This document shows positions 23,123 through 32,315 of a stretch of DNA of 44,803 nucleotides, piece after piece. Origin of the DNA: DATARH01 sp050246595 (lineage in GTDB: Bacteria; Pseudomonadota; Alphaproteobacteria; ATCC43930; CGMCC-115725). The stretch is taken from assembly GCA_050246595.1 (NCBI GenBank), contig JBFWVT010000040.1:1-44803 (forward strand), in the 5' to 3' direction. The notes under the pieces are model-generated. The model had not been told where the DNA came from. It saw only the letters and a program-made list of their open reading frames with translations, and ran no database searches. Each line of letters begins with the position of its first letter. Position 1 is the stretch's first letter. The position numbers were made by a program, and so were the translations under genes.

Positions 23123-24921
23123 GCGCCCCCCGCGGCGGCGACCAGCGGAGCCGCCTGCTGTTCCGCGGCGAATTGCGTGCGGTACAGCCGCGCATACAAA
23201 CCGTTGCGGGCGAGCAGTTGCGCATGCCTGCCGGTTTCGACGATCCGTCCGCGATCCATGACGCAGATCAGATCGGCATCGATCACCGTCGAAAGGCGGT
23301 GCGCGATGACGATCGTCGTCCGGCCGCGCATCAGGCTGCGCAGCGCCGCCTGCACCTGCCGTTCCGACTCGGTGTCGAGCGCCGAGGTCGCTTCGTCGAG
23401 CAGCAGGATCGGCGCATTCTTCAGCATCGCGCGCGCAATCGCGATACGCTGCCGCTGCCCGCCCGAGAGCCTGATCCCGTGCTCGCCGACCGGCGTGTCG
23501 TAGCCCTGCGGCAGGTCGCGGATAAAGAAATCGGCGGCGGCAGCGGTCGCGGCAGCCTCGATATCGGCATCCGGCGCGCCGAACCTGCCATATCCGATAT
23601 TGGCGCGCACCGTGTCGTCGAACAGGCTGACCTCCTGCGAGACCAAGGCGATCGCCCCGCGCAGCGAGGCGAGCGTCACCGTGGCGATTTCCTGCCCATC
23701 GATCAGGATGCGGCCGGCATCGGCGTCATAGAATCGCGGGATCAGATTGAGAAGCGTCGATTTGCCGGCTCCGGACGGACCGACCAGCGCGACCGTGCCG
23801 CCCGCCGGAACGGTCAATGAGATCCCGTCAAGCGCTACGGTGCCGGGCTGATAGCCAAAGCGCACTTCTTCGAAGCGCAGTTCGCCGCCGCGAATCCGCA
23901 GCGGATGCGCGCCCGGCGTGTCGCGGATTGCGGGTTCAAGATCGAGCACCTCGAAAACCCGCTGCGCCGCCGCTAGCCCTTCCTGCAACGACGCATTCAG
24001 GTTGGCCAGGCTTTTCGCCGGCTGATAGGCGAGCAGCAGCGCCGTGATAAACGAGAAGAACGCGCCGGGCGTGCTCGCCCCGGCGATGACCTGGTGCCCG
24101 CCGTAGAGGATCACCAGCGCGATCGCCGCACCGCCGAGCGCTTCGATTATCGGGCCGGCGCGGGCGCGCGTGCGGCTGGCGCGATCGATCAGATGGTAGA
24201 TGCGCTCGAACAGCGATGCCGCGCGGCGCTGTTCGTATGCCTCCATCCCATAGGCTTTGACGTGCCGGGCGCCCTGAAAGGTCTGGTTCAGCAGCGTCGT
24301 CAACTGGCCCTGCTCGGTCTGCGTGTCGGCCGAGACGCGCCGCATCCGCCGGCCGATCCTGACGACCGGGCGGATCGCCAGCGGCAGCGCGATAAACGCG
24401 ACAAGCGCCATCGACCAGTCCTGGTAGACCATCACGGCGACCAGAAAGACGAGGGTCAGCGCGTCCTTGCCAATCCCGGTCAGCACATTGGCCGCCGCGC
24501 CGCGCAGCAGCCAGACATCGTTCATAAAGCGCGAGATCAGCGCGCCGCTCGGGTGGGCGTGAAAATACGAGAGATCGCTGTGGATCAGGCGGGCGAACAT
24601 CGCGCTCTGCACATCGGTAATGACGCGCTGGCCGACCCGGTTCATCAGCACGGTCTGGCCGTAATCTGCCAGCGACTTGACGACGGCCAGACCCAGCGCG
24701 GCGCCGGCGATCAGCAGCAGCAGCGACGAATCCCTGGCGATAAAGATGCGGTCGAGCACCGGCTCCATCAGCCAGGCGCGCGACGCCGTGCTGCCGCCCG
24801 CCACCACCATGCACAGCAGCGCCAGCGCGATGCGGCGCCAGTGCCGCCAAATGAAATCTCGCCCCAGGCGGCGGACCAGCGCGGCCGAGCGAGAATGCGG
24901 ATTGTGTGGATTGTCGCGCAT
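23119..24921 (-). CDS. msbA: MsbA-type lipid A exporter, ABC transporter permease/ATPase fusion
   Basis: The 600-residue half-transporter has an N-terminal six-helix ABC membrane domain (about 25-315) and a C-terminal ATPase with Walker A GPSGAGKST, signature LSGGQRQR, Walker B ILLLDEATSALD and H-loop IVIAHRLSTV. Homodimers flip the lipid A core across the inner membrane. Its position as first gene of the msbA, acyltransferase, waaA, lpxK series supports MsbA over a generic exporter. It begins 29 codons after the upstream non-coding gap without another gene in front. Confidence 0.92.
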   Translation of the reverse strand: MRDNPHNPHSRSAALVRRLGRDFIWRHWRRIALALLCMVVAGGSTASRAWLMEPVLDRIFIARDSSLLLLIAGAALGLAVVKSLADYGQTVLMNRVGQRVITDVQSAMFARLIHSDLSYFHAHPSGALISRFMNDVWLLRGAAANVLTGIGKDALTLVFLVAVMVYQDWSMALVAFIALPLAIRPVVRIGRRMRRVSADTQTEQGQLTTLLNQTFQGARHVKAYGMEAYEQRRAASLFERIYHLIDRASRTRARAGPIIEALGGAAIALVILYGGHQVIAGASTPGAFFSFITALLLAYQPAKSLANLNASLQEGLAAAQRVFEVLDLEPAIRDTPGAHPLRIRGGELRFEEVRFGYQPGTVALDGISLTVPAGGTVALVGPSGAGKSTLLNLIPRFYDADAGRILIDGQEIATVTLASLRGAIALVSQEVSLFDDTVRANIGYGRFGAPDADIEAAATAAAADFFIRDLPQGYDTPVGEHGIRLSGGQRQRIAIARAMLKNAPILLLDEATSALDTESERQVQAALRSLMRGRTTIVIAHRLSTVIDADLICVMDRGRIVETGRHAQLLARNGLYARLYRTQFAAEQQAAPLVAAAGGA

Positions 24922-25050
24922 CAGCCCCCGGCTCAGTGTTAGAGGGGGGAAGCGGGATTGGCAAGGCCCGGCGCTACCTGAGCGGAGTCTGGCGCCGCGC
25001 TTTGCGGAGGCGGGAAGTTGCGGGTAATTATTTTAAAGCAGGAGGTCCCA

Positions 25051-25320
25051 ATGACAAAGGACGACACGATTACCGTGGCATTGCCGGAGGATACTGCGGC
25101 CCTGATCCGCGATGCCGTCGCCAGCGGCGACTATGCGAGCGCCGATGAAGTCATCCGCGACGCGCTGCGGGACTGGAAGTTGAAGCGCCAGCTTGCGCAA
25201 GTGGAACTGGCGGACATGCGGCGGCTCGTTCAGGAAGGGGCCGAGAGCGGTGCAGGGATCGACGCCGACCTCGTATTCGCGCGGCTGCGCGCGAAGTACG
25301 CCGCAATGGCGGAGGAATAG
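25051..25320 (+). CDS. ParD-like ribbon-helix-helix antitoxin
   Basis: The 89-residue protein starts with the ribbon-helix-helix DNA-binding segment TITVALPEDTAALIRDAV (5-22), followed by GDYASADEVIRDALRDWKL, the canonical ParD/CopG signature, and a charged C terminus that would wrap the toxin. An aggagg site lies 5 bp before the ATG. The stop overlaps the GTG of the downstream ParE-like gene by one base, so the two are coupled. It probably represses its own promoter, as is typical of the family. Confidence 0.9.
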   Translation: MTKDDTITVALPEDTAALIRDAVASGDYASADEVIRDALRDWKLKRQLAQVELADMRRLVQEGAESGAGIDADLVFARLRAKYAAMAEE

Positions 25321-25607
25321 TGGCGCGGCTCGTCTTTTCACCGCGCGCCGAGGCTGACCTCGAAGAAATCGGAGACTACATCGCCCGCGACAACCCCGCG
25401 CGGGCGCTGACGTTCTTGGACGAGCTGCGCGAACATTGCTCGGCGATCGTTAATGCGCCGCGAATGTACGCGTTGCGAGCGGAACTCGGTACCGGCATCC
25501 GAATAGCGGTACACGGACGCTATTTAATTTTGTTTCGGGCCGACGATGAAACCGGGCGGATTGAACGCATCGTGCATGGCGTGCGACATCGCCCCTCCCG
25601 TCCTTAG
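25320..25607 (+). CDS. ParE/RelE-superfamily toxin
   Basis: The 95-residue protein reads LVFSPRAEADLEEIGDYIAR (4-23), then NPARALTFLDELREHCSAI, LGTGIRIAVHGRYLILFRAD and a terminal IVHGVRHRPSRP. This is the ParE fold, whose known members poison DNA gyrase. The GTG start overlaps the antitoxin stop (tagtg). The complete length and intact R/Y residues suggest a functional toxin. Convergent with pmbA, 9 bp from its stop. Confidence 0.9.
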   Translation: MARLVFSPRAEADLEEIGDYIARDNPARALTFLDELREHCSAIVNAPRMYALRAELGTGIRIAVHGRYLILFRADDETGRIERIVHGVRHRPSRP

Positions 25608-25616
25608 CGGCTGAAT

Positions 25617-26978
25617 TCAAGAACCGGCGACGGTCAAATCGTCGATCCGCAAGGTCGGCGAATCGGCGCCGGTGCGGAATTCGAGATCGTTGGCGGCGAC
25701 GAGGTGCGCGAACATCTCCTTGAGATTGCCGGCGACGGTCATCTCGCTGACCGGGAAGGCGATCCGCCCGTTCTCGATCCAGAAACCGGCGGCGCCGCGG
25801 CTGTAATCGCCGGTGATGCCGTTGACCCCCATCCCCATTAGTTCAGTGACATAGAACCCATTCTTGATGTCGGCCATCAACTCTGAGGGGCTCGCTGCGC
25901 CGGGTTCGATCCAGACATTGGTGGCCGCCGGCGAGGGCGGCGAGGCGGTGCCGCGCGCCGCGTGGCCGGTGCTTGTCATCCCGAGCTGACGCGCCGAGCG
26001 CAGGTCGAGCAGCCACGTCGTCAGCACCCCGTTGTCGATCAGCGCCCGCCGCCGGTTCGGCAGACCCTCGGCGTCGAATGGTTTCGAGCGGTGGCCGCGC
26101 GTTCGGTGCGGGTCTTCGGTGATTGTGATCGCCTCGGGGAAGATGCGTTGCCCGAGCCTGTCCTTCAGAAAGCTCGTGCCGCGCGCGATCGACGGACCCG
26201 AAATCGCTCCCAAGAGGTGCGAAATCAGGCCGCGCGCGACGCGCGGATCGAAAACGACCGGAACGCGCGAAGTCGGCATCTTGCGCGCACCGAGCCGTCT
26301 GACGGTGCGCTCGCCGGCATTGCGGCCGATCTCGGCGGGGTCGCGCAGATCGCCGGCATGAACCGCGCTCGCGAAATCGTAGTCGCGCTCCATCTCCGCG
26401 CCGGAGCCGCCGATCACCGAAACGCTGACCCCGTGATGCGACCCGGCATAGCCGCCCGCGAACCCGTTCGAGGCGACCAGCGCGATCCGCGAGCGCCCCC
26501 AGCCGGCCTCGGCGCCCTCGGAATTAGTGACGCCTTCGACCGCGAGCGCGGCGTCCTCGGCTGCCCGCGCGCGCTCGATCAGGGTCTCGGCGCTCGGCTC
26601 GACCGGATCGAGCATGTCGAGGGAGGGCCAGTCCTGCGCGACCTCGCCGGGGTCGGCCAGACCGATAAACGGGTCCTCGGGAACGGCGCGCGCCATCGCG
26701 ATCGTGCGCTCGACGAGTTCGTCGAGCATCTTTGGCGAGCGGTCGCTGCTCGACACCATCGCCTGCCGCTTGCCGATCAGCACCCGCAGCCCGAGATCGC
26801 GGCTCTCCGAGCGTTCGAGCTTTTCGGTCCTGCCGAGGCGGCTTGCATGCGACAGCGAGATGCCCTCGAACATGACGGCGTCGGCCGCGTCGGCTCCTTG
26901 CCGCAGCGCGCGCCCGATCAAATCGTGCAAGAGATCAATGTCGTTTGCGGTGTCGCCGTCGATTTTCTGGCCGGCCAT
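25617..26978 (-). CDS. pmbA: TldD/PmbA family metalloprotease-like protein
   Basis: The protein of about 453 residues shows SRLGRTEKLERSESRDLGLR, the AEDAALAVEGVTNSEGAEAG segment, RVPVVFDPRVARGLISHLLG, RRALIDNGVLTTWLLDLRSA and the closing GDYSRGAAGFWIENGRI. It matches PmbA/TldE, the partner of TldD in processing peptides such as microcin B17 or the CcdA antitoxin. I chose ATG 26978 because ggaggttgtg precedes it; the longer frame to 27089 starts with arginine-rich shadow sequence. No tldD is in the window. Confidence 0.9.
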   Translation of the reverse strand: MAGQKIDGDTANDIDLLHDLIGRALRQGADAADAVMFEGISLSHASRLGRTEKLERSESRDLGLRVLIGKRQAMVSSSDRSPKMLDELVERTIAMARAVPEDPFIGLADPGEVAQDWPSLDMLDPVEPSAETLIERARAAEDAALAVEGVTNSEGAEAGWGRSRIALVASNGFAGGYAGSHHGVSVSVIGGSGAEMERDYDFASAVHAGDLRDPAEIGRNAGERTVRRLGARKMPTSRVPVVFDPRVARGLISHLLGAISGPSIARGTSFLKDRLGQRIFPEAITITEDPHRTRGHRSKPFDAEGLPNRRRALIDNGVLTTWLLDLRSARQLGMTSTGHAARGTASPPSPAATNVWIEPGAASPSELMADIKNGFYVTELMGMGVNGITGDYSRGAAGFWIENGRIAFPVSEMTVAGNLKEMFAHLVAANDLEFRTGADSPTLRIDDLTVAGS

Positions 26979-27234
26979 CACAACCTCCGCGCGGCGGCGC
27001 CGCGTCGCGACCCCTCCGGCCGCCCGACACCCTTCCTTCACATAGCGCAGCTGCACCCGTTTTCGAGGGCTACAGGGCCACGGCGGCAAGCCCTGCCAGC
27101 CGCATTGCCGAAAGCGGACCCTGCGGCTGAAGCCGGTTTATGTTCGAGAATTGACTTTATCTCGCCATGCAGCAAGCTCAGCGCATACCGCTCCGGGGTG
27201 TGGAAATGGGAGCTTTGTCGGCCGTGCCTCAAAA

Positions 27235-28449
27235 TCAAGCGACGTTGACGTGAATGCTCCGATAAGCCGCGTCACCGACCTTCCGCACTACCTCTTTGCC
27301 AAGCCGATCTGCTTCAATAGTCGCCGCCACCAAAGCATCCGGTGTTACCGCGAAGGGTTCGTTGGCCAGAAAGGGCATGAGAGTTGCACCGTTCATGACG
27401 GCTTCGAGATCGGCAGCTTGAGTCGCATCTAACGTCAGGTGGCCGAGATGCGCCGGCAACCCCACTGCGCACAGAAACTCAGCGACTTGCGTCGCTTCAT
27501 CGAGGCGCTGTTCGAGCACGAGCTGCGTCATTAGCCCCATAGCAACCATCTCACCGTGCAGGAAGTTCGTGTGGACCCGGGAGAGGACAGTCAAACCCTG
27601 TGCGACCGCGTGCGCCGCGGCAAGACCCCCGCTTTCAAAGCCGAGCCCACTCAGTAATGTATTGGCTTCGACAACGTGATTGAGCGCAGGCGTCACTTCG
27701 CACCGCCGCACTGCTTCTGCGGCGGCAACACCCTCAGTGTACAGGGTTTTGGCGCACAATTCGCCGAGCGCCGCGGCGGCCAAAGTGGGGCGTGCCGCGA
27801 GCACATTGCGTGCCGAGGGATTATCAAGGCAGGTGCGGGCCTCATACCAAGTAGCCATCGCATCGCCCATCCCTGAAATGAGATAACGCAGCGGTGCGTC
27901 CGCAACTATGCGCGTATCGACTACAACCAGCGCCGGATTTTGTGGAAAGAATTCCAGCGCCTCGGTGACGCCTTCCGGTGTATAGATAACCGACACCGCT
28001 GAACAAGGGGCGTCGTTTGAAGCAAGTGATGGACAACTGATTATCGGTACGTTCAAGCGATAGGCGACGCACTTGCCCGCATCGATACATTTACCGCCGC
28101 CGACCGCGATTAAGCTGTCCACCGCCAGCCCGCTGTTTCGTACGGCTGCCACGGCCTGCTCGATCTCGAAGAACGAACATTCACCACCAAAAGTTACGAA
28201 CACATTCGCAATACCCGCCGCATCAAGCCCGCGCGCTATACGTGTGCCATCGCGCTGTTGTCCGCCCGCACTGATAAGGACTGCCGTGCATCGACTCGGG
28301 ACCAGCGCCAGATAACGACCGAGCTGAGTGAGGACACCGTCGCCCTGGATGTAACGCGACGGCGCGGCTAGGACCTGCGGTGGCGTTAACCCATATGTCG
28401 GGCCGGATGCAAACACGGCATCGGGTGCAAACGGTCGATGAGCGTGCAT
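27235..28449 (-). CDS. Iron-containing alcohol dehydrogenase, glycerol dehydrogenase-like
   Basis: The 404-residue protein has the GldA plan: YIQGDGVLTQLGRYL, the nucleotide-binding SLIAVGGGKCIDAGKCVAY, CPSLASNDAPCSAVSVIY with the metal-binding aspartate, LAAAHAVAQGL with the first metal histidine and TNFLHGEMVAMG with the second. It should oxidise glycerol or a similar diol with NAD+. ATG 28449 has a gaggga site; an upstream in-frame ATG at 28482 has none. Codon use is visibly more AT-rich than the neighbours, and the flanking gaps 26979-27234 and 28450-28717 have no recognisable genes, so it looks horizontally acquired. Confidence 0.88.
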   Translation of the reverse strand: MHAHRPFAPDAVFASGPTYGLTPPQVLAAPSRYIQGDGVLTQLGRYLALVPSRCTAVLISAGGQQRDGTRIARGLDAAGIANVFVTFGGECSFFEIEQAVAAVRNSGLAVDSLIAVGGGKCIDAGKCVAYRLNVPIISCPSLASNDAPCSAVSVIYTPEGVTEALEFFPQNPALVVVDTRIVADAPLRYLISGMGDAMATWYEARTCLDNPSARNVLAARPTLAAAALGELCAKTLYTEGVAAAEAVRRCEVTPALNHVVEANTLLSGLGFESGGLAAAHAVAQGLTVLSRVHTNFLHGEMVAMGLMTQLVLEQRLDEATQVAEFLCAVGLPAHLGHLTLDATQAADLEAVMNGATLMPFLANEPFAVTPDALVAATIEADRLGKEVVRKVGDAAYRSIHVNVA

Positions 28450-28717
28450 TGAGTTACTCCCTCTACGTTCATTATCTGGCATGGTTTCTGGTGCTGACTA
28501 TATTTTTAGCTCGGTACACATCGCTACCGACGGCCGAAGCATCGTTACGGCCGGATGGAGATCAACCTCCTTCCATCAGCTTCTCGAGGGTACTCTCTGC
28601 GGGCGCGGCTGCTTGCGAGAGGTTACAACGATGTCAGTTAATAGTGCAACTTCGTCGGTCACGTGCGTTCTGGCGAAGTCGGCTCTGGGGCAAAACCGGT
28701 CTTCGCGCGGCGGATGG

Positions 28718-30217
28718 TCATTTCCAGATCGGCCTGCCGCTGCCGGGTAGGCCGTAATCGGCCCATTTGCGCGTTACCTCGGCGACGATGTCGTCCGCCA
28801 TGCGGATCGGGCGGCCCCAGTTGCGATGCGTCTCGGGGGGCATCTTGCTGGTCGCGTCGAGACCGATCTTGCCGCCGAGACCGGATTTCGGAGAGGCGAA
28901 GTCGAGATAGTCGATCGGCGTGTTCTCGACCAGGAGCGTGTCGCGCACCGGGTCCATGCGGGTCGAGATCGCCCACATCACGTCCTTCCAGTCGCGCGCG
29001 TCGATGTCGTCGTCCACGACGATGACGAATTTCGTGTACATGAACTGGCGCAGAAACGACCAGACCGCCATCATCACGCGCTTGGCGTGACCGGGATAGC
29101 TCTTGCGCATCGAGACGACCGCGATGCGGTACGAGCAGCCCTCCGGCGGCAGCCAGAAATCGACGATCTCCGGAAACTGCTGCTGCAACAGCGGGATAAA
29201 CACCTCGTTGAGCGCCTCGCCGAGCACCGAGGGTTCGTCGGGCGGGCGGCCGGTAAAGGTCGAGAGATAGATCGGGTCGCGCCGCATCGTCATCGCCGAG
29301 ACGCGGAACACCGGGAACTGTTCGACCGCGTTGTAATAACCGGTGTGGTCGCCGTAGGGGCCTTCGTCGCCGTATTCGTCGAGCGAGACATGCCCTTCGA
29401 GGACGATTTCGGCGCTCGCCGGCACCTTGAGCGGCACCGTTTTGCAATCGACCAGCTCGACGCGGCGACCGCGCAAGAGACCGGCGAACTGGTATTCCGA
29501 CAGCGTGTCGGGAACCGGCGTCACCGCCGCGATGATCGTGCCGGGGTCCGCCCCGATCACCGCGGCGGCGGGCAGCGGCTCGCGCTTCTGCTGTCCCCAG
29601 CGCCGGTGATGCTGCGCCCCGCCGCGATGCCGTAGCCAGCGCATCAGCGTCGTGTCGCGGCCGGTCACCTGCATCCGGTAGATGCCGAGATTGAAATTGT
29701 CCTCGCGCGACGTGCCCGGACCCTTGGTGACGACCAGCGGCCAGGTAATCAGCGGCGCCGGCTCGTCGGGCCAGCAGGTCTGGATCGGTAAACGGCCGAG
29801 GTCGATGTCGTCGCCGCGCAGGACGATTTCCTGGCACGGCGCGGACGAGACCGTGCGCGGCCGCATTGCCATCACGGTCTTGAGCAATGGCAGCATGTCG
29901 AGCGCCTCGCGCCAGCCGCCGGGCGGTTCGGGCTGCTTCAGAAAGGCCAGCGTCTCGCCGACCGCCCGCAACTCGTGCGGTTCGCGGTCCATGCCCCAGG
30001 CGATGCGCTCGACGGTGCCGAACAGGTTCACAAGAACCGGCATCGACCCGTTTGGATGCATCACGTTCTCGAACAGCACCGCCGGCCCGCCCTCGGCCAG
30101 CAGCCGGGTCTGAATCTCGGTCATTTCGAGGTAGGGCGAGACCGGCGCCCGGACCCGCACCAGCCGCCCGGCGCCTTCGAGACGGGTTATGAACTCGCGC
30201 AGACTGGCATACGGCAT
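28718..30217 (-). CDS. UbiD-family prenyl-FMN-dependent decarboxylase
   Basis: The 499-residue protein starts MPYASLREFITRLEGAGRLV and carries DNFNLGIYRMQVTGRDTTLM, the UbiD hallmark DEGPYGDHTGYYN, and KFVIVVDDDIDARDWKDVMWA. Family enzymes use prenylated FMN to decarboxylate (or carboxylate) aromatic and alpha,beta-unsaturated acids; UbiD itself acts in ubiquinone synthesis. Its catabolic neighbours (enoyl-CoA hydratase, FAA hydrolase) make an aromatic-acid role equally possible. No ubiX flavin prenyltransferase is nearby. ATG 30217 is chosen over the longer frame, which reads through an intergenic palindromic repeat. Confidence 0.92.
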   Translation of the reverse strand: MPYASLREFITRLEGAGRLVRVRAPVSPYLEMTEIQTRLLAEGGPAVLFENVMHPNGSMPVLVNLFGTVERIAWGMDREPHELRAVGETLAFLKQPEPPGGWREALDMLPLLKTVMAMRPRTVSSAPCQEIVLRGDDIDLGRLPIQTCWPDEPAPLITWPLVVTKGPGTSREDNFNLGIYRMQVTGRDTTLMRWLRHRGGAQHHRRWGQQKREPLPAAAVIGADPGTIIAAVTPVPDTLSEYQFAGLLRGRRVELVDCKTVPLKVPASAEIVLEGHVSLDEYGDEGPYGDHTGYYNAVEQFPVFRVSAMTMRRDPIYLSTFTGRPPDEPSVLGEALNEVFIPLLQQQFPEIVDFWLPPEGCSYRIAVVSMRKSYPGHAKRVMMAVWSFLRQFMYTKFVIVVDDDIDARDWKDVMWAISTRMDPVRDTLLVENTPIDYLDFASPKSGLGGKIGLDATSKMPPETHRNWGRPIRMADDIVAEVTRKWADYGLPGSGRPIWK

Positions 30218-30275
30218 CGGCGCCGATCGGCCCTCCGTCTTTAGAGCAGTATTCGTTAAGGGGCGATCACATCTC

Positions 30276-30373
30276 CTCGTTCGTGCCCGGCCTTGGGCCG
30301 GGCATCCACGAGCAACTGCAACCATTCTGCCAAGTGGCTCGTGGGTGGCCGGGCCAAGCCCGGCCAAGACGAC
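30276..30373. repeat. GCCCGG-type palindromic intergenic repeat
   Basis: The left arm cgtgcccggccttgggccgg is followed by gcatccacgagc, and the right arm gctcgtgggtggccgggcca by agcccggccaagacga, forming a long imperfect inverted repeat. The pattern (own inner palindromes GCCCGG..CCGGGC plus CCACGAG/CTCGTGG) is the familiar alphaproteobacterial intergenic repeat. It fills most of the gap between the UbiD gene and the enoyl-CoA hydratase gene. Confidence 0.65.
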
Positions 30374-30412
30374 ATGATAGGGTGACCCGATCCGGTCGGA
30401 TATAGCCCTGAG

Positions 30413-31228
30413 TCAAGCGTCCTGCCAGACCGGAGGCCGCTTCGCGAGAAACGCGTCGATCCCCTCGCCGGCGTCGCGCGCCAGCATGTTGCGGGTCATG
30501 ACCTCGCCGGCATGGCGATACGCGTCGGCCAGCCCCATCTCGGCCTGCCGATAAAATGCCTCCTTGCCGATCGCCACGGTGAAGGCGGATTTGGCCGCGA
30601 TCCGGCGGGCCAAATCCAGCGTCGCCGCGCTCAGATCGGCGGAAGGCACGATCCGGTTGACCAGCCCGAGCGCCTTCGCGGTCGCGGCGTCGATCAGCTC
30701 GCCGGTCAGCAGCATCTCCATTGCCGGCTTGCGCCCGACGGCGCGGGTCAGCGCCACCATCGGCGTCGAGCAGAACAGTCCGATATTGACCCCCGGCGTC
30801 GCAAAGCGGGCGTCCTCGGCGGCCACGGCCAAGTCGCAGGTGGCGACCAACTGGCAACCCGCCGCCGTGGCGATGCCGTGGATTTCGGCGATGACCGGCT
30901 TTGGTAAGGCCAGGATCTGCTGCATCAGCGCGCTGCAACAGGCGAAAGTGCGTTCGTAGAAGGCGCGGCTCGGATCGCCGCGCAGTTCGCGCAGATCGTG
31001 CCCGGCGCAAAAAGCCGGTCCGGCGCCCGCGATGACAACGACCCGGCACTCCCGCTGTGCCGCGGCAGTGTCGAGCGCCCGCCGCAATGCTTCCATAAGT
31101 GCGATCGACAGCGCGTTGCGCGCCGCCGGCCGGTTCATCGTCAGACGCAATACGCCGCCGTCGAGCGTCTCGCGCAGCAGCGGTTCCTCGTTGTCCGGCC
31201 TCGTTGCCGATCCGATCGCGGCCTCCAT
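30413..31228 (-). CDS. Enoyl-CoA hydratase/isomerase (crotonase) family protein
   Basis: The protein of about 271 residues has the crotonase pattern: LTMNRPAARNALSIALMEAL, VIAGAGPAFCAGHDLRELRG (first oxyanion loop), AEIHGIATAAGCQLVATCDL (second), then FATPGVNIGLFCSTPMVALT. It lacks the usual catalytic glutamate pair of true enoyl-CoA hydratases in the second loop (AGCQLVA) and resembles the ECHDC3-type subgroup, so its reaction is open. ATG 31228 has a ggaggcgggtgac leader. It heads the same strand as UbiD and could be co-transcribed with it. Confidence 0.88.
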   Translation of the reverse strand: MEAAIGSATRPDNEEPLLRETLDGGVLRLTMNRPAARNALSIALMEALRRALDTAAAQRECRVVVIAGAGPAFCAGHDLRELRGDPSRAFYERTFACCSALMQQILALPKPVIAEIHGIATAAGCQLVATCDLAVAAEDARFATPGVNIGLFCSTPMVALTRAVGRKPAMEMLLTGELIDAATAKALGLVNRIVPSADLSAATLDLARRIAAKSAFTVAIGKEAFYRQAEMGLADAYRHAGEVMTRNMLARDAGEGIDAFLAKRPPVWQDA

Positions 31229-31393
31229 GTCACCCGCCTCCTCGCGCCTCATCGCTGCACAATACGACATAGGCAGGCGCAACCCGGTACGCCAGCGCAT
31301 GACGCCCCGCCGCCATCGCTATTGATCGCCCGCGCCGCTATTCTTCTTCCCGGTTATGATCGCCGGACACCGGCTCTGGCGGGGAGAGGAAAG

Positions 31394-32182
31394 ATGCGCT
31401 GGCTCAAATACGAGGCGGACGGAAGCGACTCCTACGGCATCATCGAGGGCGACGAGGTCGTCGAGGTCAGGGGCGACCCGTTCGCCGGGTACGAGCGCAC
31501 CGCGACACGGCGGCGGCTCGATGCGGTAAAATTCCTGGTGCCGGTAATCCCGAAGACGTTCTACGCGGCCGGGCTCAACTACCCCGAGCATGTCACCGAG
31601 GCGGCGAAAAAGCTCGGCCGCGAACCCGAGCTGCCGCCCTATGCCGATATCGGTTACCGCGCCAACAACGCGCTGATCGCGCACAACGAGAATATCGTCA
31701 TCCCGAAGGACGCCGGCGAACTCGTGCAGTACGAGGCCGAACTCGTCGCGGTGATCGGGAAGAAAGCGAAAAACCTGACCGAGAGCGACGCGCTGTCCTG
31801 CGTGCTCGGCTGGACGATCGGCAACGACATGAGCGAGCGCACCTGGCAGCGCGGCGACCGCACCTTGTGGCGCGCCAAGAACAGCGACACGTTCAAGCCG
31901 ATGGGACCGTGGATCGAGACCGATTTCGACCTCGACGCGGCCGAGACGATCGTGCGGGTCAACGGCGAGGTCGCCGACCATTTCCGCACCAACAACATGA
32001 TCCACGGCGTCGCGAAATTCCTCGCCCGTATGTCGCAATACCTGACGCTCCATCCCGGCGATGTCGTGTGGATGGGCACCGATGGCTGGCCGCGCAACCT
32101 GAAGCACGGCGATGTCTGCGAGATCGAGATCACCGGCATCGGCACATTGCGCAACCCGCTGGTGCGCGAGGGGATGGCGTAA
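31394..32182 (+). CDS. Fumarylacetoacetate hydrolase family protein
   Basis: The 262-residue protein opens MRWLKYEADGSDSYGIIEGD and has the FAH core FYAAGLNYPEHVTEA, VQYEAELVAVIGKKAK (metal-binding glutamates), GWTIGNDMSERTWQ (metal aspartate) and TFKPMGPWIE, ending DVCEIEITGIGTLRNPL. The family hydrolyses or decarboxylates beta-diketo and 2-hydroxyhepta-2,4-dienedioate-type acids at the end of aromatic ring-cleavage routes. ggagaggaaag precedes ATG 31394. Divergent from the enoyl-CoA hydratase gene across 165 bp and followed by an MmgE/PrpD gene. Confidence 0.92.
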   Translation: MRWLKYEADGSDSYGIIEGDEVVEVRGDPFAGYERTATRRRLDAVKFLVPVIPKTFYAAGLNYPEHVTEAAKKLGREPELPPYADIGYRANNALIAHNENIVIPKDAGELVQYEAELVAVIGKKAKNLTESDALSCVLGWTIGNDMSERTWQRGDRTLWRAKNSDTFKPMGPWIETDFDLDAAETIVRVNGEVADHFRTNNMIHGVAKFLARMSQYLTLHPGDVVWMGTDGWPRNLKHGDVCEIEITGIGTLRNPLVREGMA

Positions 32183-32201
32183 CGGCCTTGTTTCGGCAGG
32201 T

Positions 32202-32285
32202 GTAGGGCGGAAGAGCGAAGCGTATTCCGCCTTCTTTTTCGCAGCCGTAAGAGTCGGCGGAATGCACTGCGCTTTTCCGCCCTAC
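32202..32285. repeat. GGCGGAT-type palindromic intergenic repeat, copy 2
   Basis: The left arm gtagggcggaagagcgaagc and right arm ggcggaatgcactgcgcttt, ending ccgccctac, face each other, with ttctttttcgcagcc between. It is the same family as 151-231 (shared gtagggcgga ends and gcgaagcg core). It lies between the FAA hydrolase stop and the MmgE/PrpD start and probably forms a hairpin in their transcript. Confidence 0.6.
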
Positions 32286-32315
32286 CCGCTACTTGTCGGA
32301 ATATCGGAGGCCGCC

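Noticed and set aside
27038..27238. Small minus-strand frame overlapping the gldA-like stop by TTGA
   Set aside because: The overlap looks like coupling, but the product matches nothing I know and the frame has no ribosome-binding site; kept as unresolved.
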